The notes under the pieces: model-generated
What the model saw: the letters and a program-made list of their open reading frames with translations, nothing else
The model's database searches: none
Told to the model about the DNA's origin: nothing
NCBI RefSeq assembly: GCF_016756595.1
Contig: NZ_AP023258.1
Location: 124,001 to 188,000 of the forward strand
Length of the DNA: 64,000 nt
Direction of reading: 5' to 3'
Source of the DNA: Mesorhizobium sp. L-2-11
GTDB lineage: Bacteria > Pseudomonadota > Alphaproteobacteria > Rhizobiales > Rhizobiaceae
Made by a program: the position numbers and the translations under genes
Part shown: positions 36,082-44,788 of the stretch, piece after piece
Numbering within the stretch: position 1 is the stretch's first letter
How the letters are laid out: each line of letters starts with the position of its first letter

Positions 36082-37137
36082 ATGGTGTTAGCTGTGGAGA
36101 GATTTTCAAGAAGGAGGTTTGGTGGGTTCGTGACCGCGTTCGCGGTAGGCTTGGTCGCTTCTTTCTCCCCCCTCATTGCCCAGGCAGGTAGTCCGGACGC
36201 TGGCAAACTGCCGACCAAAATCCCGGCGGGCACTGTGCTTCGTATCGGCGATCCCGAGACGCAAAGGGCGCTGGAATTATCGGGGCTGATCAATCAACTG
36301 CCGTTCGAGGTCGAATGGGCCAATATCAGCGGCGGTCCACAGACAATCGAAGCCTTTCGCGCCAACGCATTGGACGTCGGATCGGTTGCCGACATTCCAC
36401 CCATCCACGCGACCTGGACGGGGCTCAAGGTCAAGATCATTGCCGCGAAGTTCCGCAAGGATCCGGTTGCGCATCCGATCTATCAACTCGGCATTGCACC
36501 GGGAGTCGAGGTCAAGACGCTCGCGGATTTGCGCGGCAAACGGATTGCTTTCAGCCCCGGTCAGGCACAAGGCGCGCTGGTGCTGAGGGTCCTGCAGGCC
36601 GCCAGCCTGGAAAAGGAGGATGTAGATCTCATCGAACTGCCCAGCAAAGGCGATGCCTATCCGGTGGCACTCTCCGGCAAGCAAGTCGACGTCGCGCCGA
36701 TCTCGGGCGTCCTCATCAAGCGCTATCTGCGCCAGTATGGCGCCGACGGCGCTGCCACCATCCCGCACGGCTTGCGCGATGATCCAGCCCATCTCTATGC
36801 CCCACAAGCCGTGCTTGAGGACCCGGCCAAAGCAGCCGCTCTCGGCGAATATGTGCGCTACTGGGCGCTAGCCGCCCGTTGGGTGGAAGAGCATCCCAAG
36901 GAGTGGATCGAGGGCTACTACGTCGCCACCCAGGGCCTCAACACAGAAGATGGCCAGTATCTGGTCGACGCTGATGGTCAGTTCGACATCCCCTCGGACT
37001 GGAACGACGTGATCGTGCGCCAGCAGGCGACGATCGATCTCCTGGCCAAGGAATTGAACAAGCCCGCGATCAAGGCCGAGGACCTGTTCGACAGGCGCTT
37101 CGAGGCGATCGCCACAAACGCGCTGAACGCCTCCTGA
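36082..37137 (+). CDS. Periplasmic sulfonate-binding protein
   Basis: 351-aa binding protein. The signal peptide carries twin arginines (RRRFGGFVTAFAVGLVASF) and ends near LIAQAG, so export by Tat or Sec is possible. Mature motifs of the SsuA-like family: VLRIGDPETQRALELSG, ANALDVGSVADIPPIHA, DLRGKRIAFSPGQAQGALVL, KQVDVAPISGVL. Good GGAG ribosome site. First gene of the rightward operon with permease, ATPase and a frameshifted monooxygenase. Ligand likely an alkanesulfonate or related ester. Confidence 0.85.
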   Translation: MVLAVERFSRRRFGGFVTAFAVGLVASFSPLIAQAGSPDAGKLPTKIPAGTVLRIGDPETQRALELSGLINQLPFEVEWANISGGPQTIEAFRANALDVGSVADIPPIHATWTGLKVKIIAAKFRKDPVAHPIYQLGIAPGVEVKTLADLRGKRIAFSPGQAQGALVLRVLQAASLEKEDVDLIELPSKGDAYPVALSGKQVDVAPISGVLIKRYLRQYGADGAATIPHGLRDDPAHLYAPQAVLEDPAKAAALGEYVRYWALAARWVEEHPKEWIEGYYVATQGLNTEDGQYLVDADGQFDIPSDWNDVIVRQQATIDLLAKELNKPAIKAEDLFDRRFEAIATNALNAS

Positions 37138-37168
37138 CGCCTGCTTCCCGAGACCGGAGACGACACCG

Positions 37169-38050
37169 ATGAACGCATTCTCCAACACCGCCGCAGTTGC
37201 CCCCAACATTCCCTACCCATCGGATGAAAGGGTGCTGATTTCGCCTGCGGCCGAGCCCCGCAAGACCGGGACGAGGCGTCGCTTGGCGCTTGGGCGAACG
37301 ATCCCGTTTGGCGCGCTGATCGGGCCTGTACTTCTTCTTGTGATCTGGTCCATCGGCAGTATCGCCGGCCTGATCGATCCTAGAACGCTGCCGGCGCCTT
37401 GGTCGGTTGTCGTAACCGCCATCGATCTCATCGCCGAAGGGAGGCTTCAGCATGATTTGATGACGTCTGCCTGGCGGGCAGCACAGGGGCTGGTGTTCGG
37501 AGTGCTGATCGGGACCATCCTTGCTCTCATTTCAGGTTTGTCGCGGCTTGGCGAGGCCATCATCGACGGCCCCGTTCAGATCAAGCGGGCGATACCGACG
37601 CTCGCTCTGATCCCGCTGCTGATGCTGTGGTTCGGCATCGGCGAGGGCATGAAGGTGACGGCCATCGCGCTGGCTGTCCTGATCCCGATCTATATCCAGA
37701 CCCACAGCAGCTTGCGCAGCATAGACAGCCGGTATGTCGAACTGGCCCAGACCTTGCGAATGGGCTACGGCGAATTCATCCGCGAGGTCATCCTGCCCGG
37801 CGCCCTTCCAGGGTTCTTCCTTGGCCTGCGTTTCGCGGTGACCTATGCCTGGCTGTCTCTGGTGGTGGTCGAACAGGTCAATGCCACCAGCGGCATCGGC
37901 TACATGATCGATCTCGCGCGCAACTACGGCCAGACCGACATCATCATCGTCGGCCTCGTCGTCTACGCATTGCTCGGTCTCGCCTCCGACGGCATCGTCC
38001 GCTTCTTCCAGGAAAGGTCGCTGGCATGGCGTCGCACCTTGGCGGATTGA
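37169..38050 (+). CDS. SsuC-type ABC transporter permease
   Basis: 293-aa inner-membrane permease. A cytosolic N-terminus of about 45 residues precedes six helices; the EAA loop reads YVELAQTLRMGYGEFIREVI. It sits 31 bp after the binding-protein gene and its last 25 bp overlap the ATPase start, a typical tightly coupled importer operon. Confidence 0.88.
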   Translation: MNAFSNTAAVAPNIPYPSDERVLISPAAEPRKTGTRRRLALGRTIPFGALIGPVLLLVIWSIGSIAGLIDPRTLPAPWSVVVTAIDLIAEGRLQHDLMTSAWRAAQGLVFGVLIGTILALISGLSRLGEAIIDGPVQIKRAIPTLALIPLLMLWFGIGEGMKVTAIALAVLIPIYIQTHSSLRSIDSRYVELAQTLRMGYGEFIREVILPGALPGFFLGLRFAVTYAWLSLVVVEQVNATSGIGYMIDLARNYGQTDIIIVGLVVYALLGLASDGIVRFFQERSLAWRRTLAD

Positions 38051-38772
38051 GCGGCGCGCCCGTGGTGCGGGTCGAAAGCCTTGTGAGACGTTTCGGGCCG
38101 CGAACGATCCTCGACGGCCTCAGCCTCGACATCGAGAAGGGGGGGTTCGTCGCCCTTCTCGGCCGTAGCGGGTCGGGCAAGAGTACATTGTTGCGCGCGC
38201 TCGCCGATCTCGATGACAAAGTCTCCGGCTCCGGCCTACTCGAAACACCCGACAAGAAATCGGTGGTGTTCCAGGATGCCCGACTGTTGCCATGGAAACG
38301 AGTGCTGGAGAATGTGGTTCTTGGCCTCGACCTGCCGGACGCCGCCGAACGCGGACGGGTAGCTCTCGAAGAGGTTGGCCTGAGCGGCCGAGAGAACGCG
38401 TGGCCGGTCGAACTCTCTGGTGGCGAGCAGCAGCGGGTGGCATTGGCGCGCTCGCTGGTTCGTGATCCTGAGCTGCTGCTAGCGGACGAGCCGTTTGGCG
38501 CGCTCGACGCGCTGACCCGCCTGCGCATGCACGATCTGCTGCGCCAGCTCTGCGCCCGTCACCAGCCGGCCGTCCTGCTGGTCACACATGACGTGGACGA
38601 AGCCGTGATGCTGGCGGACCGTGTTTTGGTGCTCGACAACGGCGCGATCGTCGCCGACATCGCAATCAATGTCCCCACGCCACGCGATCATGGCGATCGC
38701 CGGTTCGGCGAGATCCGCTCCGAACTTCTGCGTCATCTCGGCGTCGAGACAAAACCTGTGCTGCCCGTCTGA
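38026..38772 (+). CDS. SsuB-type ABC transporter ATPase
   Basis: 248-aa ATPase. Walker A GRSGSGKST, Q-loop FQDARLLPWKRV, signature LSGGEQQRVALARSL, Walker B LLLADEPFGALDALTR, switch LVTHDVDEA. ATG at 38026 lies inside the permease end; the longer open frame to 37627 is a different-frame artefact. Drives the importer formed with 36082 and 37169. Confidence 0.88.
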   Translation: MASHLGGLSGAPVVRVESLVRRFGPRTILDGLSLDIEKGGFVALLGRSGSGKSTLLRALADLDDKVSGSGLLETPDKKSVVFQDARLLPWKRVLENVVLGLDLPDAAERGRVALEEVGLSGRENAWPVELSGGEQQRVALARSLVRDPELLLADEPFGALDALTRLRMHDLLRQLCARHQPAVLLVTHDVDEAVMLADRVLVLDNGAIVADIAINVPTPRDHGDRRFGEIRSELLRHLGVETKPVLPV

Positions 38773-38819
38773 GCGGCCCAAGACTTGTCGCTCAGCATCA
38801 CCACCCAGGAGGACCAACT

Positions 38820-40161
38820 ATGCCCGCCGAAAAACGACAGTTGAACCTCAACCTTTTCATCTATCCTGGCGGCCATCATGAAGCCGGCTGGCGCTACAAG
38901 GATTCCGCCCCTGAGAGAGTGCTGGATATCGCCTATTATCAGGAACTGGCGAAAAAGGCCGAGGCAAGCAAGTTCGACGCGCTGTTCTTTGCCGATGGGC
39001 CCGCGCTTGCCGACAACATTCGCTACGCAAGCCGCTTCAGGCTGGAGCCGCTGACATGGATTTCGGCTCTCGCTGCTGTGACGGAACGCATCGGCTTCGT
39101 CGCCACGGCCTCGACAACCTACAACGAACCCTCTGGCCCGGCTGTTTGCTTCCGTCGATCATTTGAGCGGCGGGCGCGCCGGCTGGAACATCGTCACGAC
39201 GGGCGATGCGTCCGCAGCGTTGAATTTCGGCTTTGACCGACATCCAACCCACGCCGACCGTTACGAGCGCGCAAGCGAATTCGTTGATGTGGTGACTAAG
39301 CTCTGGGACAGTTGGGAGGACGACGCGCTCGTCTCGGACCGGGAGTCCGGAATCTTCGCCGACACCGACAAGATCCACCCAATCAACCACATCGGCAAAT
39401 ATCATCGGGTGAAGGGACCGCTCACTCTTCCGCGCTCGCCGCAGGGGCGTCCGGTCTACGTCCAGGCAGGTTCGTCCGAAGACGGACGGTCATTCGCAAG
39501 CCGCTATGCCGAGGCGATATTTACAGCACATCAGACACTCGGCAACGCGCAGGAATTTTATGCCGACATCAAAGCGCGCGTGAAGTCGGTTGGCCGCAAC
39601 CCTGACCACGTCAAGGTCTTGCCCGGCATCAGCCCCTTCATCGGTTCCACCGAGGCGGAAGCCCGCGCGCTGCATGACGAGTTCAACGAGCTGACGCAGC
39701 CGGAATACTCCCTTCACCAGCTACGCCGCATCGTAGACGCCGACCTTTCCAGCTACGACCTGGACGGGCCATTTCCGCGCGAGGTTATCCGCGTCGAGGG
39801 CGAGCGTGGTGCGAGCAGCCGCTTCCACGTCGTACTTGACATCATCGAGCGCGAGAATCCAACCATCCGCCAGTTGCTCCACCGCCTTGCCGGGGCGCGC
39901 GGCCATTGGGTCCAGGCCGGGACGCCCGAGCAGATCGCCGACAAGATCCAGGAATGGTTCGACAATGGTGCCGCGGACGGCTTCAATATCATGCCGCCCT
40001 ATCTGCAGGGCGGGTTCGACATATTCGCCGAGGAAGTGGTGCCGATCTTGCGCAAGCGCGGACTTTTCCGGCTCGACTATGACGGGGCAACGCTGAGGGA
40101 CCATTTCGGTCTGCCGCGCCCGGAAAATACGTTCAGCCGGCCACAAAAGGCGACCGCCTGA
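38820..40161 (+). pseudogene. LLM flavin monooxygenase, frameshifted
   Basis: Paralogue of the gene at 24833. The first part (from MPAEKRQLNLNLF with an AGGAGG site) runs intact to GFVATASTTYNEP near 39130. The frame then breaks: the DNA continues in another frame as LARLFASVDHLSGGRAGWN and stays open to 40161, ending GLPRPENTFSRPQ. About 5 nt appear missing at NEP-LAR. Everything else is conserved (HPTHADRYERASEF, NPDHVKVLPGI, DGFNIMPPY). Either a recent inactivation or a sequencing error. If real, the importer of this operon lacks its own oxygenase. Confidence 0.8.
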
Positions 40162-40336
40162 GCAACCTGCGCATCGGGCAACCTAAAAGCGATACTGCCA
40201 ACACCACAATGGTTTGTGGGGCCGCCACGGAGACCCGCGCGATCATGACAGTCGTCTTTTCCGCGTATTGCGACCCGACTCCGGCACCGCTCCGATCGTG
40301 ATTTGCTGCGATGGTCGTTAGCAGGAAAACTTGCAC

Positions 40337-40363
40337 AAAAAAGCCGGGCCAAACTGGCCCGGC
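40337..40363 (-). terminator. Rho-independent terminator, leftward
   Basis: Perfect 9-bp stem GCCGGGCCA (40343-40351) and TGGCCCGGC (40355-40363) with a 3-nt loop, followed on the minus strand by six T (40337-40342). Strong leftward terminator; it may also end the rightward operon, although there is no T tract on that side. Confidence 0.8.
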
Positions 40364-40647
40364 AATGTGAAGGTCAAGTCAAACCTCCAGAGGGGAACAC
40401 CAGCTGGCAGGGATGGGAGGAAAACCGCCAGCTGATGAATTTATCAATGCACTGGTCCAAGGCGCTTCGCTACGAATGAAATGTCAAAATCCCGCAATCT
40501 TGCGAAAAATTGTGCTAGCGCCGTACCGCGCCCACTGGGATTTTCCGTTTCGAGGTCCGACGATGCGTTCGGCTCTGTGGAGCAAGCGACCAAGCCCCCT
40601 GCGTCATGCCGCTGTGGGCTGGATGGCAGAGCCAGTCTGCTGGCCAG

Positions 40648-40682
40648 CCGGAAGCCAGCTTCGCCGGCTTTTCGGGTTTTTT
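40648..40682 (+). terminator. Rho-independent terminator, rightward
   Basis: Hairpin from CCGGAAGCCAGC through a TTC loop to GCCGGCTTTTCGG, followed by TTTTTT at 40677-40682. No plus-strand gene ends here; the upstream 280 bp (40390-40650) hold no coding sequence I can support, so a small RNA is possible. The rest of 40162-41016 shows nothing else. Confidence 0.6.
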
Positions 40683-41016
40683 GCCGCGCTTTGCATTCCG
40701 ACTTGGGCTATGCGAGCGAACACGAATTTGCGGTCGGGTTTCCGGCCGACCCCGGGGCGAAGGAGCGCATCGAGCCGGCCGGCGCACAACTGGCCGCATT
40801 GTTGTTGCAGGCTCGCCCAGTCCCGTCTCGGGAGTTCAACATACGAGCAGCGACGGCGGCCTGAAAAACAACGAGAAATCAACGTTGTCGGGTTGTATAT
40901 AATGTCACTAGAATTTATGTGTCATGCAGGGCCGGGCGCGGTGGGGACGAACCGAGGAGCCAGGCGATTCCAACAAGTGGCAGTCCGCTGCCGCACGCCA
41001 GGACGACGCTCGTCAA

Positions 41017-41466
41017 ATGCTCACCAGAAAAGGCAAGTCCGGCCTCAAGGCGCTGGTGCATCTCGCGCATCTGCCGACCGGACAACTCGCTTTCGTCAAC
41101 GACATCGCGACCAGCAACAACATTCCGAAGAAGTTTCTCGACGCCATTCTCGGCGAGCTTCGCAATGCCGGCTTCGTACAGAGCCGGAAGGGAAAGGAAG
41201 GCGGATATCGCTTGGCGCGTCCAGCCACGGATATCAAGGTCGGCCATGTCGTGCGTGTTCTCGACGGGCCTCTCGCGCCCATCCCTTGTGCGAGCCGCAC
41301 GCGCTACGCGCGTTGCGAAGATTGCGATGAGGCGACATGCCAAGTCCGTCACATGATGCTGGACGTGCGGCATGCAATCGCCGAAGTTCTGGACAACCGC
41401 AGTCTCGCCGAGATGCGGGACGCCGCGAACAACGATCTTGCCGCAACCTTGAAACATCAGGCCTGA
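41017..41466 (+). CDS. Rrf2-family transcriptional regulator
   Basis: 149-aa DNA-binding regulator. MLTRKGKSGLKALVHLAHLP is the canonical Rrf2 N-terminus and sets the start at 41017; the open frame begins at 40924. Winged helix: FVNDIATSNNIPKKFLDAIL, then GFVQSRKGKEGGYRLARP. A cysteine cluster (PCASRTRYARCEDCDEATC) near residues 90-108 could bind an iron-sulfur cluster or sense thiols. It lies at the centre of the sulfur genes, upstream of a flavoprotein gene, and is the best candidate to bind the shared palindromes; that is inference. Confidence 0.85.
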   Translation: MLTRKGKSGLKALVHLAHLPTGQLAFVNDIATSNNIPKKFLDAILGELRNAGFVQSRKGKEGGYRLARPATDIKVGHVVRVLDGPLAPIPCASRTRYARCEDCDEATCQVRHMMLDVRHAIAEVLDNRSLAEMRDAANNDLAATLKHQA

Positions 41467-41494
41467 TTTCGGCGTCCCGCTACAGGCGGCGCTC

Positions 41495-42835
41495 ATGACG
41501 GAGCGCAGCCGCAGCTCCATCATCATTGTCGGCGGGGGCGCTAGCGGCCTCATCCTGGCTGGACATCTTCTGCGTTCTCCAGATCCGAGGCTGCGGGTCA
41601 CGATTGTCGAAAAACGCGCAGCAGTCGGCCCTGGCATTGCCTATTCAACGTTGCTGCCGGATCACCTGCTCAATGTAAGCGCGATGGGCATGAGTGCGGT
41701 TGCGGACGACCCCGAGCATTTCTGGCGCTGGCTGCAAGACAAAGGACTGGCGAAGGAGGAAGACTCCCCAATCTATGCGCCGCGCAGTGTCTATGGCCTC
41801 TACCTCCAGGAGCTTCTCGTGGAAATCGCCGAGCGTGAACAGACCCGACTCCGTCTCGTTCAGGAAGAAGGCGTCTTGATCTCGCCCAGTCCCGCCGGCG
41901 TGGAACTGCGGCTGGCGAATGGAACGAGCATCGTCGGGCATGTCGCGGTGCTCGCGGCCGGGCATGACGAAGAGCCTGCATCGGAGCAGGACTTTGCAGT
42001 TCGCATCGGCTCGGCCAAAGACACACCTATCGATCCGGATTCCCGCGTGGTCGTTCTGGGCACCGGGCTCAGCATGGTCGACGCCTGGCTTACTTTGGAG
42101 CATCGCGGCCATCGCGGCGAAATCGCCGCCGTGTCCCGGCGCGGACTGTTGCCTTCGCCGCACCAAAAGGGCAGCCCGATTCGGCTGGACAGCGCAGATA
42201 TCCTGCTCGGCACCGAGCTTTCCTACTTTGTCGGCTGGTTCCGCGAACTCGTCCGCGCAACCGAGAAGGCCGGCGGAAACTGGCGCGACGTAGTCGACGG
42301 ACTAAGGCCCTACAATCAGCGCATCTGGCAAAGTTGGCCGGTGAGCGCAAAGCGCCGCTTTCTCGAATACACCAAGGCCTGGTGGGACATCCACCGGCAT
42401 CGGATGGCGCCGGAGATCCACGCAAGAGTAAGCGAGGCGGTACGGTCGGGCCGGCTCAGGCTCATTGCCGGCCGGGTTCTGGATGTCCATCGGGAAGGTC
42501 GAACGCTGACGGTCAATCTGCAACTTCGGCAGTCGCAGGCGATAGAAAACCTGGAAGTCGCCGTCGCCTACGACTGCACCGGCATCGTCAAGGATGTCTC
42601 GACCGGATCGATCGCCGTCGTCCGCTCGCTGACCGATCGCGGGCTCGCGCGTCCGGACCCGCTTCGGCTCGGCCTCGACGTGACTGCGGACTGCGCGATA
42701 ATCGATGTGGACGGCGCGCCCTCCGACAAGCTGTTCGCCATCGGTCCGCTCACCCGCGGCACATTCTTCGACATCGACGCCATCCCCGACATCCGGATCC
42801 AGTGCGCACGCTTGGCTGAGCACCTGGCTGGATAG
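41495..42835 (+). CDS. FAD/NAD(P)-binding protein (NAD_binding_9 type), copy 1
   Basis: 446-aa flavoprotein. FAD site IIIVGGGASGLILAGHLL, then VEKRAAVGPGIAYSTLLPDH and LLNVSAMGMSAVADDP typical of the PF13454 group, a second nucleotide-binding loop VVVLGTGLSMVDAWL, and the terminal FAIGPLTRGTFFDIDAIPDI. The family reaction is not established. It starts 28 bp after the Rrf2 gene and is probably cotranscribed. A paralogue at 44789 is part of the sulfone operon, so both likely act in sulfur-compound oxidation or reduction. Confidence 0.82.
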   Translation: MTERSRSSIIIVGGGASGLILAGHLLRSPDPRLRVTIVEKRAAVGPGIAYSTLLPDHLLNVSAMGMSAVADDPEHFWRWLQDKGLAKEEDSPIYAPRSVYGLYLQELLVEIAEREQTRLRLVQEEGVLISPSPAGVELRLANGTSIVGHVAVLAAGHDEEPASEQDFAVRIGSAKDTPIDPDSRVVVLGTGLSMVDAWLTLEHRGHRGEIAAVSRRGLLPSPHQKGSPIRLDSADILLGTELSYFVGWFRELVRATEKAGGNWRDVVDGLRPYNQRIWQSWPVSAKRRFLEYTKAWWDIHRHRMAPEIHARVSEAVRSGRLRLIAGRVLDVHREGRTLTVNLQLRQSQAIENLEVAVAYDCTGIVKDVSTGSIAVVRSLTDRGLARPDPLRLGLDVTADCAIIDVDGAPSDKLFAIGPLTRGTFFDIDAIPDIRIQCARLAEHLAG

Positions 42836-42871
42836 GCGCCTTCAAATCGCCTTGGAGCAGCGGGAGGCCAC

Positions 42872-43828
42872 TCAAGCGCGGAGCCGTCTGCCCATCGTCG
42901 ATGTCCCCGACTGCCGCGGCGCGGGCGCTATAGCGCGCCGTTCCTTGCGAGCGAGGGGGCTGCAGAGCAACGGCGCGATTGCCTGGCCGAACCTCTCGAT
43001 CTTTTCCGGATCATATGGGCCGGTCACCATGAATTCCGAGACGCCGGCATCGGCGTAAGCGATCAGGGAAAGCGCCGATCGCGGGGGCGGACCGGCCACG
43101 TGAACCGCGTCCGCGCGGCTAAGCGGCCGCTCGCGCGTGAAGCTCACAGGCATTGCGAAACGGATCTTCCCGGACCTTCCGTACTGAGCCGCTGCGGCGC
43201 GCACGCGGGCAATCAGCACCCGCACATCCTCCGGCGCACCGGGCGCCAGTTCGAATATATCGGCATGCCGGCCGGCGACCTTCAGCGAGGTTCCGGAAAG
43301 CCCGCTCATCCGGATCGGTATTGCGATGCTGCGCTGACCCTTGTTCGGAACGAACCCGCCACGGACGCTGTAGAACGGACCCTCATAGTCGAACGGCTTG
43401 TCATTCGACCACAGCCTCTTCAACAGCCTCAAATACTCGTCCGTGCGCTGGCAGGTCGCGATATGGCTCGGGTGCGAATCTGTAGCGACATCGTTTTCGG
43501 CAATGCCGTCGGGCAGAATTCTTAGAGCCAGACGGCCTCCGCTGGCGGCTTCTATCGACGCCAGCTGGCGTGCCGCCACCGTCGGTGCGACGACCCCTGC
43601 CCAATGTGTAAGAACAATCTGAAGCGACGACGTCAACGCCGCCGCGTTGGCCGCAAGATCGAAGTTGGTCAATAGGCCGGCGGCACCATCGATCACGACG
43701 CGTCGAAATCCCGCATCCTCGACTTGTGCGAGGGCTGCCGCGGATGCGTGCGGATCAAAAAAGAACGGCGCGGCTGCAGAAAGATCGTTCGAATGGGTAC
43801 CGGGGACGAAAGTGAACTCGATGGACAT
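42872..43828 (-). CDS. LLM-class flavin-dependent oxidoreductase
   Basis: 318-aa luciferase-fold protein starting MSIEFTFVPGTHSNDL after a strong GAAGGAGAG site. Family motifs: DAGFRRVVIDGA, LTHWAGVVAPTVAARQLAS, SGGRLALRILPDGIAEND, ATCQRTDEYLRLLKRLW, and IPIRMSGLSGTSLKVAGRHAD. It resembles alkanesulfonate-type monooxygenases but has a shorter and less conserved C-terminus. A 49-aa membrane protein precedes it on the same strand, and operator site B lies upstream of both. Substrate unknown. Confidence 0.8.
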   Translation of the reverse strand: MSIEFTFVPGTHSNDLSAAAPFFFDPHASAAALAQVEDAGFRRVVIDGAAGLLTNFDLAANAAALTSSLQIVLTHWAGVVAPTVAARQLASIEAASGGRLALRILPDGIAENDVATDSHPSHIATCQRTDEYLRLLKRLWSNDKPFDYEGPFYSVRGGFVPNKGQRSIAIPIRMSGLSGTSLKVAGRHADIFELAPGAPEDVRVLIARVRAAAAQYGRSGKIRFAMPVSFTRERPLSRADAVHVAGPPPRSALSLIAYADAGVSEFMVTGPYDPEKIERFGQAIAPLLCSPLARKERRAIAPAPRQSGTSTMGRRLRA

Positions 43829-43904
43829 CGCATCTCTCCTTCGTTCTCCGCCACAGTCGGCGAAAAGATTGGATCCTGCTCTCCGCGATTAAAGGGAAAG
43901 CCGC

Positions 43905-44054
43905 TCAGGGGATGAGCCCAAGCACAATCGCGGACGCGAGGCCGAACGAGAGTGCAAAAGCCGCGTACGCGGCCACCTTGGTTGAGGCTGGCACCGTCAC
44001 GGTGCCTGATCGTGTAGCCCTCCTGCGAGGGTTCGCGGCATGGACATAGGTCAT
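43905..44054 (-). CDS. Small single-helix membrane protein, 49 aa
   Basis: MTYVHAANPRRRATRSGTVT, then a hydrophobic segment VAAYAAFALSFGLASAIVLG and LIP before TGA. GGAGG lies 5 bp from the ATG at 44054. The basic N-terminus predicts an N-in topology. It lies 21 bp downstream of palindrome site B and 76 bp upstream of the LLM gene, so it is probably coexpressed with sulfur genes. No family known to me; it may assist a transporter or be a regulatory micro-protein. Confidence 0.6.
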   Translation of the reverse strand: MTYVHAANPRRRATRSGTVTVPASTKVAAYAAFALSFGLASAIVLGLIP

Positions 44055-44074
44055 AGCATCCTCCAACTGCTGTT

Positions 44075-44095
44075 AGTCTATAAAATTAGTAGACT
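44075..44095. promoter_or_regulatory. Shared sulfur-regulon palindrome, site B
   Basis: Near-perfect palindrome with arms AGTCTAT and GTAGACT around AAAATTA. It lies directly upstream of the small membrane protein start. Best-conserved of the four copies. Confidence 0.7.
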
Positions 44096-44295
44096 TTGTC
44101 GATTGCGAATTTTGGTTCGGGTGCAGAAAATGGTTCTCCGGACGCGGCGCTCGGCGGAACTTTCTCGCCGCAGCGCATAGTTCTTCGCGCTGCTTCCACC
44201 GGTCAGTAGATCAGGACATCAACATCAAAGTAGGTTGCGGCCCGCAACGTCACACATCGGCATTCACGACGATCCATAGGCGCCGTGATGGTAGA

Positions 44296-44760
44296 TCAAT
44301 GCCGGGCCGGCTCTCCGCTCGCCACATATCGGACGCTGCCGAGGATCAGCGCGTGGCTGTGGCGGACGATCACCGCGCAGTCGACGGCGGCAAGCGCACC
44401 GTCGAGTGCCAACGCGCCGGTCGCAAGGCTAAGCCAGCGGGCCCCCTCGTAACGCTCCACCCCCTTCAGGCCGCCGCGTCCGGCGAAGCGATCGGCAATC
44501 GCGATCTGGTCGGCTCGCAGCACGTTCACGCAGAAATGCCTATGCCGCCTGATTGCTGTCCAGGTTGATGAGTTCAGGTTGATACTGACGACCATCACCT
44601 CCGGCTCGACAGACAATGAGTGGGCGGTCGTAACGGTCGCGCCCGTCCTTCCGTCGCCAATACCTGCGGTAACCACGGACACGGCTCCAGCCAGGTGCCG
44701 CATGGCAGATTTGAGCGGGACACGGGTTTCAATCAGGGGAACGCGCTCGGTCATAGTCAT
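44296..44760 (-). CDS. Flavin reductase-like protein
   Basis: 154-aa flavin reductase domain protein: LKSAMRHLAGAVSVVTAG, GRTGATVTTAHSLSVEPEVM, VSINLNSSTWTAIRRHRHFCVNVL and a terminal ILGSVRYVASGEP, matching the HpaC/NtaB-like group that feeds reduced FMN to two-component monooxygenases. ATG at 44760 has GAGG upstream; the open frame continues to 44862 across the previous gene's end. Probably the last gene of the long leftward sulfone operon. Confidence 0.82.
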   Translation of the reverse strand: MTMTERVPLIETRVPLKSAMRHLAGAVSVVTAGIGDGRTGATVTTAHSLSVEPEVMVVSINLNSSTWTAIRRHRHFCVNVLRADQIAIADRFAGRGGLKGVERYEGARWLSLATGALALDGALAAVDCAVIVRHSHALILGSVRYVASGEPARH

Positions 44761-44788
44761 CTGGACAGCCTCATTGTGTCTTGCAGCT

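Noticed and set aside
40133..40336. 67-codon leftward frame after the second ssu operon
   Set aside because: Lies beyond a strong leftward terminator that would cut off its transcript, has no ribosome site and overlaps the monooxygenase end.
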